A DNA stretch of 64,000 nt from Anaerocolumna sp. AGMB13025 (GTDB lineage: Bacteria; Bacillota; Clostridia; Lachnospirales; Lachnospiraceae), in assembly GCF_029689925.1 (NCBI RefSeq), contig NZ_CP121445.1, positions 4,634,501-4,698,500 of the forward strand, in the 5' to 3' direction. Shown here piece by piece: positions 34,323 through 44,197 of this stretch (the stretch's first letter is position 1; each line of letters opens with the position of its first letter). The notes under the pieces are model-generated. The model was given only the letters and a program-made list of their open reading frames with translations, ran no database searches and was not told the DNA's origin. The translations under genes were made by a program, and so were the position numbers.

Positions 34323-35726
34323 TCAAAAATTAAAATACATAAACGGATTATTCAGACCGTTTGATAAATTGTAAACAGAATACCAGAATACGATAATCAA
34401 AATTATTGTACAGGGTATGCTGTTATCGTGTTTTGCAAACCACCGAAAGCCGTAGGGGAAGCAAAAGAAGATTCCTGCGATCAGAAGCCACTTGAACTGA
34501 TCCAGGTATTTCAAAACGTCATAAGTATTTATATTAATCCCTGCTGTTATACCAAACATTCTACCAAAATAAACGGCGATATCCTTTAGGTCATTAATGG
34601 CAAATAACATCCAGGTCATAGGGAGTATAATAAGGACATAGATTCTTGAGATAACCTTTGAACGGTCAAGTACAGGTTTTAAATATAATTTTTCCAGAAG
34701 TATCAGTAAAAATAGAACCAATCCCCATAATACATAGTTCCAGCTGGCTCCGTGCCATAAGCCAGTGAACAGCCAGACTGCCAATAAATTAAAAACCAGC
34801 CGCTTTTTGCTTACTCGATTGCCTCCGAGGGGGATATACACATAATTCTTAAACCACATCCCCAGCGTAATATGCCATCGCCTCCAAAATTCCGACACGG
34901 ATTTAGCCATATATGGATGGGTAAAGTTAATTGGCAGAGTGAAGCCCAGCATTTTTCCTACTCCTATTGCCATTAGGGAATATCCCGAAAAATCAAAATA
35001 CAGCTGTAAGCTGTAGGTCACTGCTCCCAGCCAGGCAAGGGGTGTGGATATGCTCTGAAAACCAATGGTCTGTATATCATTCCACAGGATGCCAAGCCGG
35101 TTTGCCAGCAGCACCTTAATTCCTAGTCCTATGGTAAACAGTTTTAATCCTTTTTCAAATTTAATTAGATTATAACTCCTGTCCGTAAGCTGTTCCCTAA
35201 TTTCGTTATAAGTGGCAATCGGTCCGGATACCAGCTTCGGAAACATAAGCAGATAAGTACCGAACTTAAAAAGGGAAGTGGTTTCATTAACCTCTCCCTT
35301 GTAAACATCAATGACATAAGATACTGCCTGAAATGTATAGAAGCTGATACCAAGAGGCAGCACTGTATCCAGGGAAGGTATCCCGTTTCCAGGAGAAAAA
35401 ATCTTTTGGATATGATTGATATTATCAATGGCAAAATTAATATATTTAAAGAAAAACAGAATTCCAAAATTGTAAAATAAAGCTATTATCAGCCACAGTT
35501 TTCTCTTACTCGGAACCAGCCTTGCCTGCTCCATGTTTTTAACTGCAAGGTGATTGATTATAATGGACAGAAAAATTAAGATCAGGGATTTCGTATCACC
35601 CAATGCATAAAAACATATACTTCCAAGAAAAAGTACCAGATTTCTGTATTTTATCGGTACGGTATAATACAAAATAAGAAAAACAGGCAAAAAACGAAAT
35701 ATAAACTCTAAACTACTAAAGACCAC
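34323..35726 (-). CDS. MBOAT-family membrane O-acyltransferase
   Basis: A 467-residue polytopic protein with the MBOAT core: SEFWRRWHITLGMWFKNYVY and the active-site His in FTGLWHGASWNYVLWG. A GTG at 35726, preceded by GGGAGGA at 7 nt, is preferred to the ATG at 35798 and gives the usual start VFSSLEFIFRFLP. The protein resembles AlgI/DltB-like acyl exporters, which move an acetyl group across the membrane. The partner SGNH protein is immediately downstream. Confidence 0.93.
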   Translation of the reverse strand: MVFSSLEFIFRFLPVFLILYYTVPIKYRNLVLFLGSICFYALGDTKSLILIFLSIIINHLAVKNMEQARLVPSKRKLWLIIALFYNFGILFFFKYINFAIDNINHIQKIFSPGNGIPSLDTVLPLGISFYTFQAVSYVIDVYKGEVNETTSLFKFGTYLLMFPKLVSGPIATYNEIREQLTDRSYNLIKFEKGLKLFTIGLGIKVLLANRLGILWNDIQTIGFQSISTPLAWLGAVTYSLQLYFDFSGYSLMAIGVGKMLGFTLPINFTHPYMAKSVSEFWRRWHITLGMWFKNYVYIPLGGNRVSKKRLVFNLLAVWLFTGLWHGASWNYVLWGLVLFLLILLEKLYLKPVLDRSKVISRIYVLIILPMTWMLFAINDLKDIAVYFGRMFGITAGININTYDVLKYLDQFKWLLIAGIFFCFPYGFRWFAKHDNSIPCTIILIIVFWYSVYNLSNGLNNPFMYFNF

Positions 35727-36098
35727 TATAGTGTCCTCCCTTATGTTAAATCTGATCTTAATAGTATTAAATATTACTACCAGTAAAGAATTATACACTA
35801 TTATAAAAATAATACCATTACGTAAGCTTTAATTAGTTTTACATTTTGATAAAGAACTATTACAAATAAATAACATGAAACTAGTAAATAAGACAAAATG
35901 CGCTGTTTTTTTAAACAGTTATTTAATTATATTGTAATAACCTAATTTCTGGTATTCGAATGCCCTCTTATTGTATCTGCGCTGCAGTGGGGGATTAAAG
36001 AACCTGTGTCCGCCGGGCACACCGAAAAAGCAGGATGTTTTGTTTTACCAAAACTTCCTGCTTTTTCGAATTCAATGCAATTTAACTCTGTTTACACC
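35727..36098. other. Intergenic region between MCP and MBOAT genes
   Basis: This AT-rich stretch holds the MBOAT promoter region and, at 36024-36068, the MCP terminator. No gene was recognised. Confidence 0.5.
36024..36068 (-). terminator. Rho-independent terminator of the MCP gene
   Basis: AAAAAGCAGGA..GTTTTG pairs with CAAAAC..TCCTGCTTTTT, followed by T-residues on the minus strand, 31 bp beyond the stop. Confidence 0.85.
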
Positions 36099-38096
36099 TT
36101 ACAGCTTGAATTTTTCCACACTGATGGAAAGTCTCTTAGAACTGTCTTCAAGTTCTGCCATGGTATCTGACACCTGCATAGACCGCTGCATTACCTCAGA
36201 GGCTTTTACTGCTATGTTTTGAGTTCCCTGGGCTCCTTCATTGTTGGAAATTGAAACTTCATTGATTGATTTTGCCATTGTCTGAATTGAGGCATTCAAC
36301 TCCTCTGCTGTTGCACCAAAATCAGTAACCAGTTCTTGTACCGCTTCGGCATCCACATTGTACTGTTCTCCGATTAAAACCATGGTTTTGTAGTCATTAA
36401 TAACCGTTGAATCAATGAATTCCAAAGCTTTTTCAGAATTTTCTGCCAGACTTTGGACAGAGGTAACTACCCGTTTCGTTACATTCTGAATTTCATTTAT
36501 GGTTCTATTAGAATTCTCAGCCAAGTTTCTGATTTCATCTGCCACTACAGCAAATCCCTTACCAGCTTCCCCTGCTCTGGCAGCTTCTATCGCTGCATTT
36601 AAAGCAAGAAGGTTAGTCTGAGATGTGATCTGCAATATAGATTGGGTCAATATATCGATTTGTTCAACTGCTTTTGACTCTTCGATTGATAATCTCATAT
36701 CCTTGTCAATCGTCTGATGGATGTCATGTGCTGACTTTTGGGATACCAATGCATTATTTTTCAATTCTAGTGCACGCTTGCTTATTTCTGCTGCAATGGA
36801 GGAACCATTCTGTGCTTTTGCTGCCATTGCTTCTATCGCACTCTCGATTTCTACAGAGGTTGCATTCATTTCCTCTGCTGTTGCGGCTGTCTCTTCCATT
36901 CCGGCAGATATTTCTTCTGTAGTAGCAGAAACCTCCTCAATTTGCGTGGCCAGCTCAGATAAATTTCTGTTTGAACTCACAACATTGTTTTTAACATCCT
37001 TCGCTTCCTCAATTACATTTTCCAGTACCGATTTCACCGATTTACTCATTATTTCAACACTCTTTGCAAGTAATCCGATTTCATCTTTTCTTTTAAGTAC
37101 TTTTTCTGAAATGCTCCTTGAAAAATCGGCACCTGCCAATACTTTTAGATAATCGGCGGAGGTTTTAATTGGCTTGGATACATAATTTGAAGCAAAAAAC
37201 GATAAAACAATAATAATTATAATTGTTATTATAATAACAATCCCGGATAATTGAGTTGTCTTGTTCAGCTCAGAATAAACTTCACTGGACGGAGCCATAG
37301 CCACTACCCGCCAGTCAGTGCTTGGAACAACACTATAAGAAGCTATTTTTTCAACCCCATTATCATCCGTATAGGTAAAAAATCCGTCATTTTTTTCCAG
37401 CATTTCCTTATATACTTTACGGGTCGATTCACTAATACCTAAATCAAATACGTTTTGTCCAATTAACTTCTCATCAGGATGGTATATTAAATCACCTGTC
37501 TTTGATATCAGAAAAACAAAGCCTGTTTTTCCAATTTTTATATCCCCCAGAGTATTCTCAAATGCCTTAACTACTATATTACTTTGTATAATACCCTGAA
37601 AGTTACCAGCGTTATCTAATATGGGAACGGCTACGGATATCATACGGTTCCCGGTCGCCTTACTGACAAGAACATCACTTATTACAGGCTTTTTCGTTTC
37701 CTTTGCCTTTTTAAAATGATCTCGTTCAGCTACACTGATCTTTTCCCCATTTTGATTGATAGAATTTCCGTCTTTATCCGAAACAACAGAGGTTTCTACT
37801 TCAGCATCACTTTCACCGATTACCTTTTGGATTTGCATTATATCATTTAAATTCATCTCTTTAAACTCAGGATGTGCTTCTAAAAGTGATACAAGCTGAT
37901 TAACCTTGCCATTTACCCAGGTATCCATTTGCTTGGCATTTGAATTAACAAGTTGCACTTCCTCTGCTTTTAAGTTAGAAGATATGGTCTGAGTAAATCT
38001 TTCAATTTGAAAAATCGCCAGAATCGCCAGGGGGATAATAGCTACCAATAACAGAATAGACATCAATTTAAATCTTAGTGAATGAATTATCTTCAT
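36099..38096 (-). CDS. Methyl-accepting chemotaxis protein with dCache sensor
   Basis: A 665-residue receptor: TM1 at 11-29, an extracellular double-Cache domain at about 35-278 (two PAS-like lobes, the second with PSTDWRVVAMAP), TM2 at 283-305, HAMP at about 306-360, and the signalling domain at 400-660 with the conserved hairpin tip ILQITSQTNLLALNAAIEAA, followed by RAGEAGKGFAVVADEIRNLA. The last residues lack a CheR-tether pentapeptide. GGAGG precedes the start. Its ligand is likely an organic acid or amino acid, as in many dCache receptors, but this is not shown. Confidence 0.95.
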   Translation of the reverse strand: MKIIHSLRFKLMSILLLVAIIPLAILAIFQIERFTQTISSNLKAEEVQLVNSNAKQMDTWVNGKVNQLVSLLEAHPEFKEMNLNDIMQIQKVIGESDAEVETSVVSDKDGNSINQNGEKISVAERDHFKKAKETKKPVISDVLVSKATGNRMISVAVPILDNAGNFQGIIQSNIVVKAFENTLGDIKIGKTGFVFLISKTGDLIYHPDEKLIGQNVFDLGISESTRKVYKEMLEKNDGFFTYTDDNGVEKIASYSVVPSTDWRVVAMAPSSEVYSELNKTTQLSGIVIIITIIIIIVLSFFASNYVSKPIKTSADYLKVLAGADFSRSISEKVLKRKDEIGLLAKSVEIMSKSVKSVLENVIEEAKDVKNNVVSSNRNLSELATQIEEVSATTEEISAGMEETAATAEEMNATSVEIESAIEAMAAKAQNGSSIAAEISKRALELKNNALVSQKSAHDIHQTIDKDMRLSIEESKAVEQIDILTQSILQITSQTNLLALNAAIEAARAGEAGKGFAVVADEIRNLAENSNRTINEIQNVTKRVVTSVQSLAENSEKALEFIDSTVINDYKTMVLIGEQYNVDAEAVQELVTDFGATAEELNASIQTMAKSINEVSISNNEGAQGTQNIAVKASEVMQRSMQVSDTMAELEDSSKRLSISVEKFKL

Positions 38097-38254
38097 AATT
38101 ACCTCCGAAATAAGAATGTTTTGTTAAGATTTTATGGCATTATTAGCCATCAGAAAATTATGAGCTATTAACTCCTTCCCTTTTATTTTTGCGAACGAAT
38201 AAAACATGGATATCCTTATAACCCTTTGTATGCATACTTACCTATCTACTATTA

Positions 38255-38282
38255 ATTATATTACGCATTTTTTATTTTTCAA
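38255..38282 (-). promoter_or_regulatory. Promoter of the MCP gene
   Basis: TTGAAA (38277-38282) and TATAAT (38255-38260) on the minus strand are 16 bp apart. No sigma-D-like motif was seen in its place. Confidence 0.5.
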
Positions 38283-38484
38283 CATTTTTCTACACCATAC
38301 GACTTTTTTATGAAAATTTATCCATATTTTATGCTTTCTTCGAAAATAATTGTTATATTTTTCACGATTACTGTCCTGTTACGGCAACCTTACGTTGTAA
38401 ACTCCTATTTGATACAAAACAGTTGTTGCTTCACAGATAATGTATATCATCATTCGGAACAGAGTGCTTTCTATTTTACGAGGA

Positions 38485-38563
38485 TAGTTCAGAGAACTAC
38501 TGTAAAAGAGCAAAGAATCTGGCTTGCCAGACTCTAGCGCTGACACGCAGTCACGACAGTGAC
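38485..38563. repeat. Row of three short hairpins in the MCP/FAD intergenic gap
   Basis: TAGTTC/GAACTA (38485-38499), an AGAATCTGGC/GCCAGACTCT stem (38514-38535) and GTCAC/GTGAC (38550-38563) lie in series. A minus-strand frame of 73 codons crosses them (CHCRDCVSALESGKPDSLLF) but has no ribosome-binding site, so a structured repeat is more likely than a gene. The remainder of the 568-bp gap shows nothing else. Confidence 0.5.
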
Positions 38564-38606
38564 AATCTTCCTTAAGTGGGTCATGAGTTAGAACTTTCAT
38601 AGAAAT

Positions 38607-38643
38607 TAAAAAAAGCTCTCTCCGAAATGGAAAGAACTTTTTA
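38607..38643 (-). terminator. Terminator of the FAD-oxidoreductase gene
   Basis: AAAAAGCTCTCTCC pairs with GGAAAGAACTTTTT through two G-U or mismatch positions, and a T-run follows on the minus strand, about 22 bp after the stop. Confidence 0.6.
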
Positions 38644-38664
38644 TACGATCAATTTACTGCTGAA

Positions 38665-40011
38665 TTATTCCAAAAATGCACCGTTGCGTTTTAGTATCTC
38701 TCTTAATTTGCTAATATCAATTGCTCTAACCTCATTATCCGGAGTATCACAGGCCAGTCTGGCAGCCGTTCCGGCAGCCTGACCTGTTACCAGGCATACC
38801 GGCATGACCCTTATACTGCCTTGTACTATATGCTCACAGGAGATGCTCCTTCCTGCCACCAGCATATTTTTGAGGTTTTTGGGGATTAGGCTTCTATAAG
38901 GAATTCCGTGGGATTCTCCGTCTAAATACCCTTGATGCCCTTCCTGCCCATTACTCTCCCCTCTTAGCAGTTTCTCCCGTTCTCTTATTGAATGGTGGAC
39001 ATCTAAAAAGTAACAGTTACGGCCGATTTCATCCGGGAAGCTGCGCCGCTCCATATAATCTGCTAAAGTTATTGTATATTCGCCAATAATACGTCTGGAT
39101 TCCCGGATTCCCATAGCAGGTGCTGTTGCAGCCAGAAAGGAACCTCCAAAGACCTCCGGCAGATATTCCTTAAGGCCCTGATGATATTGGTAAGCAATTT
39201 TACGTCCTTCCATCATGGCTTTTGATACACAAAAAGGATCTGCTGCATCCACATCCCATATATGTCCTGCATTAAAACCAACGGTTCCTGGTCCGATTAC
39301 TGAATTACAGCAGTGAGGGTCCGTTACCAGAGGATATTTTTCGGATCTGGCAATATCATAAACCGCGCTGTCTTTATTATTCATATGAAGAAAAGGCATA
39401 TTACGGTAATGATAATCATCTACATTCGCGATCATAAAGCAATGGGTCGTAGGCTGGACTTCATGATTTTCTTCTTCTCCATACTCAAACTCCAGACCAG
39501 ACAGGGCAGCAAGATCGGCATCCCCGGTGCAATCGATATAAATCTTCGCTTTATAGGCTGTAATTCCTGCTTTATTGGCAGTAGCTATATAGTCAATCTT
39601 TTGTCCTTCACAAATGGCGGCAAGCACTTGGGTATAAAACAGCACTGTTACACCGGCATTGGTGACAAGCTCATCATAAACTCTTTTTAATGCCTCTGGG
39701 TCAATGGGAACCCAATCCAAATCCTCCTGCTTAACGTGCTTCATTTCTGCTTTGGCTTTTTCAAAGACTTCAAGAGCAATACCGCGATAAACGATTTTCG
39801 TTCGGTCGGAAAATGGGCACCACGCAGGTACCAGACCATTGGTTCCCATTCCTCCCAGGGCTCCCGCTGCTTCTATTAATAATACACTGGCTCCTTCCCT
39901 GGCGGCTGCAATGGCAGCCCCACAGCCGGAAGGTCCTCCCCCGGCTACGATGACATCATATTGATCGTTTAGAGGTATTTCCCTGGAAAAGGGTATATTC
40001 ATTTTACTCAC
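38665..40011 (-). CDS. FAD-dependent oxidoreductase (FAD_oxidored family)
   Basis: A 448-residue flavoprotein with the Rossmann FAD motif DVIVAGGGPSGCGAAIAAA at about 19-37, GGMGTNGLVPAW and a late AGRSISCEH..ASIRVMP-like segment. The start is GTG at 40011, with GGAAAG 6-12 nt upstream. No signal peptide is seen. Members of this family occur in polysaccharide-degradation loci; the substrate is unknown, perhaps an oxidised or reduced sugar. It follows the GH30 gene on the same strand and probably shares its transcript. It resembles the gene at 51798, but lacks the C-terminal extra domain. Confidence 0.85.
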   Translation of the reverse strand: MSKMNIPFSREIPLNDQYDVIVAGGGPSGCGAAIAAAREGASVLLIEAAGALGGMGTNGLVPAWCPFSDRTKIVYRGIALEVFEKAKAEMKHVKQEDLDWVPIDPEALKRVYDELVTNAGVTVLFYTQVLAAICEGQKIDYIATANKAGITAYKAKIYIDCTGDADLAALSGLEFEYGEEENHEVQPTTHCFMIANVDDYHYRNMPFLHMNNKDSAVYDIARSEKYPLVTDPHCCNSVIGPGTVGFNAGHIWDVDAADPFCVSKAMMEGRKIAYQYHQGLKEYLPEVFGGSFLAATAPAMGIRESRRIIGEYTITLADYMERRSFPDEIGRNCYFLDVHHSIREREKLLRGESNGQEGHQGYLDGESHGIPYRSLIPKNLKNMLVAGRSISCEHIVQGSIRVMPVCLVTGQAAGTAARLACDTPDNEVRAIDISKLREILKRNGAFLE

Positions 40012-40087
40012 TTCTTTCTTTCCTTACTTTCTTTCCTTACTATTTTTACTTTCTTAATCACTATTCTCTTGACCTGTGATTCGTTAC

Positions 40088-41407
40088 TCAATAAACGATT
40101 GTCATAATAGAGTGGGGGCAAATTGTAAGATCACAGATATTGTCATTGTCCCAGAGCTTAAATTCCCGGGAAGTTTCTGTTTTGTTTAAGACCAGTACAA
40201 CCTTTTCCCCCTCTGGATTCACGAACGCTGTAACCTCAAGCTGATCCGTATACCGGGAAACCACAACCCGTCTGGCCCCTTTTTTGATAAAACGGCTGAA
40301 ATGTCCGATGTAATAATAAGAAAGCTTCACTTCAATTTCATCGTTTTCCACATCGCACATAACCGGTGCATCACAGAAATTATTCACATGATTTGGTCCG
40401 CCAAGCGAATCCAGAATTACATTCCAGTCCATATAAGCATTCATACCGGAATTCAGATTTCCGATCATATCATGTGCATAATGTTCTGCCACTGATACCT
40501 GGCTTGGGTTTCTATACTTGGAATACTCCGCACAGCCTTCGGAAAAAAGCAGTTCTTTCTCAGGATATCTATCCCTTACCAGCTGTAATGCTTCAAAATG
40601 ATCCCCTGAATACCAGTGAAAGGCTACCCCGTCAATGGCTGCATAAGCCTCCTCTCCTGAGATAGAAGCCCTGGCCCTGTCATATACCCGTTCCTTGTTA
40701 TGATCCCATATATTAATCTTAACCTCAGAAAGACCCTGTTTAATCAGTTCTTTCTTCAGGTAATCACAGGCAAATCTCTTTTCCTCCTCTGCTGTAAAGA
40801 TACAGGAATCCCATTTTTGAACCGCTTTGGGTTCATTCTGGACGGTTAATCTGGTGATTTCAATTCCCTGCTTTTTGTATTCTTTCAGATACCTGACAAT
40901 TACTTTTGCCCAAGGTTCATAATATTCTTCTAAAAGCCTGCCTCCCTGATTCATCTCGCCATTGGATTTCATAAAGGCAGGGGGACTCCAGGGACTGCCT
41001 AAGAACTGTATTTCTGGATTCTTACTTAACGCTTCTTTTACATAAGGTATTACGTATTTTTCATCCTGAGAAATAGAAAAACTGTTCAGTTCCGTATCCG
41101 CCTCATCTGTTACGTAGGAATTGTTACCCAAAGAAAAATCACAGCTTTGAATATGCAGTCTGCAGAAATTATAATTATTTCCCTGCTCCCCGAAGTACAG
41201 CGCTGTAAGTTTTTCCTGCTTTTCCTTACTCATCCGGTAATAGGTATAGGCTGCTGCTTCTGTAAGTGCTCCTCCAAAACCCAGTATCTCCTGTCTTACT
41301 TCCTCTGCATATACCTTGATTAATTTATTCTCTGCTTCATAATCCGTATAAAATTCTTTCTCCGTCCTTACCATCTGCTGTTCTGCATTGGATGTGTAAA
41401 TATTCAT
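40088..41407 (-). CDS. GH30 glycoside hydrolase
   Basis: A 439-residue retaining glycosidase. The acid/base is E192 in TVQNEP and the nucleophile E290 in LLFSEG; the conserved FGGALTEAAA and GSPWSPPAFMK motifs are present. The family contains beta-glucosylceramidase, beta-1,6-glucanase, fucosidase and xylanase types; the sequence does not settle the specificity. There is no signal peptide, so it acts in the cytoplasm. AGGAG precedes the start. It is separated from importer 3 by a terminator but lies on the same strand. Confidence 0.93.
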   Translation of the reverse strand: MNIYTSNAEQQMVRTEKEFYTDYEAENKLIKVYAEEVRQEILGFGGALTEAAAYTYYRMSKEKQEKLTALYFGEQGNNYNFCRLHIQSCDFSLGNNSYVTDEADTELNSFSISQDEKYVIPYVKEALSKNPEIQFLGSPWSPPAFMKSNGEMNQGGRLLEEYYEPWAKVIVRYLKEYKKQGIEITRLTVQNEPKAVQKWDSCIFTAEEEKRFACDYLKKELIKQGLSEVKINIWDHNKERVYDRARASISGEEAYAAIDGVAFHWYSGDHFEALQLVRDRYPEKELLFSEGCAEYSKYRNPSQVSVAEHYAHDMIGNLNSGMNAYMDWNVILDSLGGPNHVNNFCDAPVMCDVENDEIEVKLSYYYIGHFSRFIKKGARRVVVSRYTDQLEVTAFVNPEGEKVVLVLNKTETSREFKLWDNDNICDLTICPHSIMTIVY

Positions 41408-41456
41408 ATCTTAATCTCCTCGTATTACCTGTAGTTTCAGGATTTCTTTCTGATAT

Positions 41457-41485
41457 AAAAATGGGGGGTTAACACCCCCATTTTT
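41457..41485 (-). terminator. Terminator after the importer 3 binding-protein gene
   Basis: AAAAATGGGGG pairs perfectly with CCCCCATTTTT, with the T-run following on the minus strand. It may allow partial read-through to the GH30 and FAD genes. Confidence 0.9.
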
Positions 41486-41530
41486 ACATACAACTACAAA
41501 CCTCTCATAAAGCTGTAGGTAGAACAGTCT

Positions 41531-43147
41531 TTATTTATAGCCGAATTCTACACAGTGTGCAAGCCACTGTTCTTTATAGCTGTCCTGGATTTTCTTAAGT
41601 CCTGCGGCATCCGCTTCTTTTAAGAATTCATTGATGGAAGCCTCTACATCCTCTACAAGACCGGCTTGTATCGGTGTCAGGTACTGGGCAATAACGGAAT
41701 TTAAGTTGGCTCTTTCAATTTCATAGGATGAATAATCTTCTATAAAACCGGTAGTCAGACTTTTTCCCTCCCATTTACTTTTTGCTGCAGCTGCATCATA
41801 GGAAGCAATCATATCATCATATGCCGTGTCACCGGTGGGTTTCATTTCTTTCTTTAAGAGGTGATTTCTTAAGTCCCAGGTATTCATGTTCTCATAGCTA
41901 AAACCGGAATCCTTGATTTCTTCATAATATTTACCCTCAATAAGGTTCCAGTGCTTACCCTGTATACCATACTGAACCAGATCATTCGCCTTCTCGTCTG
42001 TCATTAAAAAGTCCAGTGCGATCAGTGCTCTTTGGGGATCTTTAGAGTTGTGGGGGATAACAGTTGCATTCTGCAGAGGAGAAGCCGGTGCGATGTTGCC
42101 ATTAACAAGACCATAGGTTACATATCCAACCTCCCAGTCCGGATGCTTATCCTTTGCCATATTATAGGATCCAATCCATTTATCCTGATTCATGCCGCCA
42201 ACAGAAGCTACGATTAAGCCTTCATCAAAGCTGTCCTCTTCCGTCTTTGACAGGGAGCTTTTTGACCAGAATCCCATATCTGCCCATTTTTTTAACAGTT
42301 TCATATTATCTATGAAATCCTGTGATCTCCAATAATCCATTACCTGCATAGGGGAATCATAGGAAACCAGTAAACCATAGTTGGATAAAGCCTTACTATA
42401 TTTCAAGTCGAAAATTGCGTTCATATAAAAGGCATCACTGTAATTATTGGATACCGTGATAGGAGAAAGAAGTCCCTGGTCCGGGTCGTTTTTCTGAATC
42501 CCGCTTATGTAGGCTTCAAAATTTTCCAGGGTGTTTGGAACCGGAAGGTTATATTTCTTTCTTAAATCCTCACGATAACGGATACCGCTGGCTGCATAGG
42601 TTTTCTGGTCTGCCGGGACACAATAAAGTGCACCGTCAACCTTACACATATCAAGAATTTTTTGGTCAATTAAGCCGGTTATGTCTGGAGCATACTCCTT
42701 TAGCAAATCATCTAGTGCATAGAATGCACCTGTTTTAGCCAAGGTACTATAGTTGGTCCAATCGGCAGCATACATTAAATCGCATTGTTCACCGGAGGAT
42801 AAAACCAGGTTATACTTCTGGGACCAATCGGTCCAGGTAGTAAATCTGAATTCGATGGTGGTATTGATTTTTTCCGTTAAATATTTGTTCAGTTCGTCTA
42901 CTACTGCCTGATAATCCTTTCCAGGATCACCCACCAGGTAAAAAACTAAATTAGCTGGCTGAGAAAGATCATATCTTACCTTTGGATCACTTGAGTCCGA
43001 ATTAGCGGTCTCATTACTTTCACTTTGTTTTGTTTCTGCTTCTGTGGCGGTGTTGGTGCCTTCCACACTTGTAGAAGCCTTGCCTTTGCAGCCCACCAAA
43101 GTAAGGGTCATGCATAGTACCAATAGAATACTGATCATTTTTTTCAT
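41531..43147 (-). CDS. LplA-type extracellular solute-binding lipoprotein (importer 3)
   Basis: A 538-residue lipoprotein with lipobox Cys at C20 (LTLVGC) and a short acidic/serine-rich tether after it. The mature part has the cluster-B binding-protein fold. It lacks the DRCxExKQAALDRYLQ ending of importers 1 and 2, so it is a more distant relative. AGGAGG precedes the start. It is the third gene of the LplB-LplC-binding protein operon and is followed by a strong terminator. Confidence 0.92.
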   Translation of the reverse strand: MKKMISILLVLCMTLTLVGCKGKASTSVEGTNTATEAETKQSESNETANSDSSDPKVRYDLSQPANLVFYLVGDPGKDYQAVVDELNKYLTEKINTTIEFRFTTWTDWSQKYNLVLSSGEQCDLMYAADWTNYSTLAKTGAFYALDDLLKEYAPDITGLIDQKILDMCKVDGALYCVPADQKTYAASGIRYREDLRKKYNLPVPNTLENFEAYISGIQKNDPDQGLLSPITVSNNYSDAFYMNAIFDLKYSKALSNYGLLVSYDSPMQVMDYWRSQDFIDNMKLLKKWADMGFWSKSSLSKTEEDSFDEGLIVASVGGMNQDKWIGSYNMAKDKHPDWEVGYVTYGLVNGNIAPASPLQNATVIPHNSKDPQRALIALDFLMTDEKANDLVQYGIQGKHWNLIEGKYYEEIKDSGFSYENMNTWDLRNHLLKKEMKPTGDTAYDDMIASYDAAAAKSKWEGKSLTTGFIEDYSSYEIERANLNSVIAQYLTPIQAGLVEDVEASINEFLKEADAAGLKKIQDSYKEQWLAHCVEFGYK

Positions 43148-43199
43148 TACATTTCCTCCTATAATATATATTTATATTAAGCACATATGGTGCCAAATA

Positions 43200-44120
43200 T
43201 CAACCCTTTACCGCCCCTACGGTAATTCCGGATACAAAGTATTTTTGCAGGAAGGGGTATAACAGGATGATTGGTCCTGTCGCGATTACTGTCATTGCCA
43301 GCTTTGTAGACTCGGTAGGAACCTCTAGAACAATACCTGAGGTAAGTGCCAGATCCCTGATTGCCTGTGCCCTGTTTAAAAGGTTATACAAATAGAACTG
43401 GAGCATGTATTTGGAAGCATCGTTTATGAATAAGGAGGAACTCAGCCAGTTATTCCAATAGCCAAGGGCCAGGAATAAACCAATGGTAGCAAGAGCCGGA
43501 CCAAGTACCGGCAGTACGATTTTCCAAAAGATACTGACATGTCCCGCTCCGTCAATCTTTGCTGCTTCCGTCATTTCCTCCGGAACGGAGCCTTTGATAA
43601 AAGTCCTCATAAGAATAATGTTATAGGAAGAAAGAATTCCCGGGAGCCACAGGGCCGTTAAGGTCCCATGGAGATTAAGTATCTTTGATATCGTAATATA
43701 CCAGGGTATTAATCCTCCTCCGAATATGGTGGTAAAATAGATCATAAAGGATATTCTGTTCTTATACTTAAATTCTTTTCTCGATAATACATAAGCAGTA
43801 ACAGTAGTAACGAGTAATCCCACTCCGGTACCGATTGCTGTAACAAATACGGTTACCTTATAGGCATTTAGGATATCCCTTGGATTCTCCATAATGAGTT
43901 TATAGGCATCAAGTGAAACTTTTTTTGGCAGCAAACTGTATCCATCGTGGAGTATGGTACTGTTTTCAGTAAGGGACCCCGATACGATTAATAGAAAGGG
44001 CAAGATACATACCACTGCAAGTATCGTTAAAAATATGTATGCGATCAGGTCAAAGGTAATGGTATACCCTGACTTCTTTATTTTTCCTGCTTTATTTCTC
44101 CTGTTAAATTTCATACCCAC
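43200..44120 (-). CDS. LplC/YtcP-type ABC permease (importer 3)
   Basis: About 306 residues with six membrane helices and the EAA loop MTEAAKIDGAGHVSIFWKIV; it ends FLQKYFVSGITVGAVKG. A GTG at 44120, with AAAGGA 7 nt upstream, is preferred to the ATG at 44180, because the frame before it has no ribosome-binding site. It follows the LplB-type gene by about 78 bp. Confidence 0.9.
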   Translation of the reverse strand: MGMKFNRRNKAGKIKKSGYTITFDLIAYIFLTILAVVCILPFLLIVSGSLTENSTILHDGYSLLPKKVSLDAYKLIMENPRDILNAYKVTVFVTAIGTGVGLLVTTVTAYVLSRKEFKYKNRISFMIYFTTIFGGGLIPWYITISKILNLHGTLTALWLPGILSSYNIILMRTFIKGSVPEEMTEAAKIDGAGHVSIFWKIVLPVLGPALATIGLFLALGYWNNWLSSSLFINDASKYMLQFYLYNLLNRAQAIRDLALTSGIVLEVPTESTKLAMTVIATGPIILLYPFLQKYFVSGITVGAVKG

Positions 44121-44197
44121 TGTATATTCCTTTCTGTTATAAATTCTATCCATAGAATGGTTTTCTTCTGCAGCACCCATCTGTCTGTTTTATTAAA

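Noticed and set aside
38386..38398. TTACGTTGTA half-site in the MCP/FAD gap
   Set aside because: Only half of the operator palindrome is present and no promoter is beside it.
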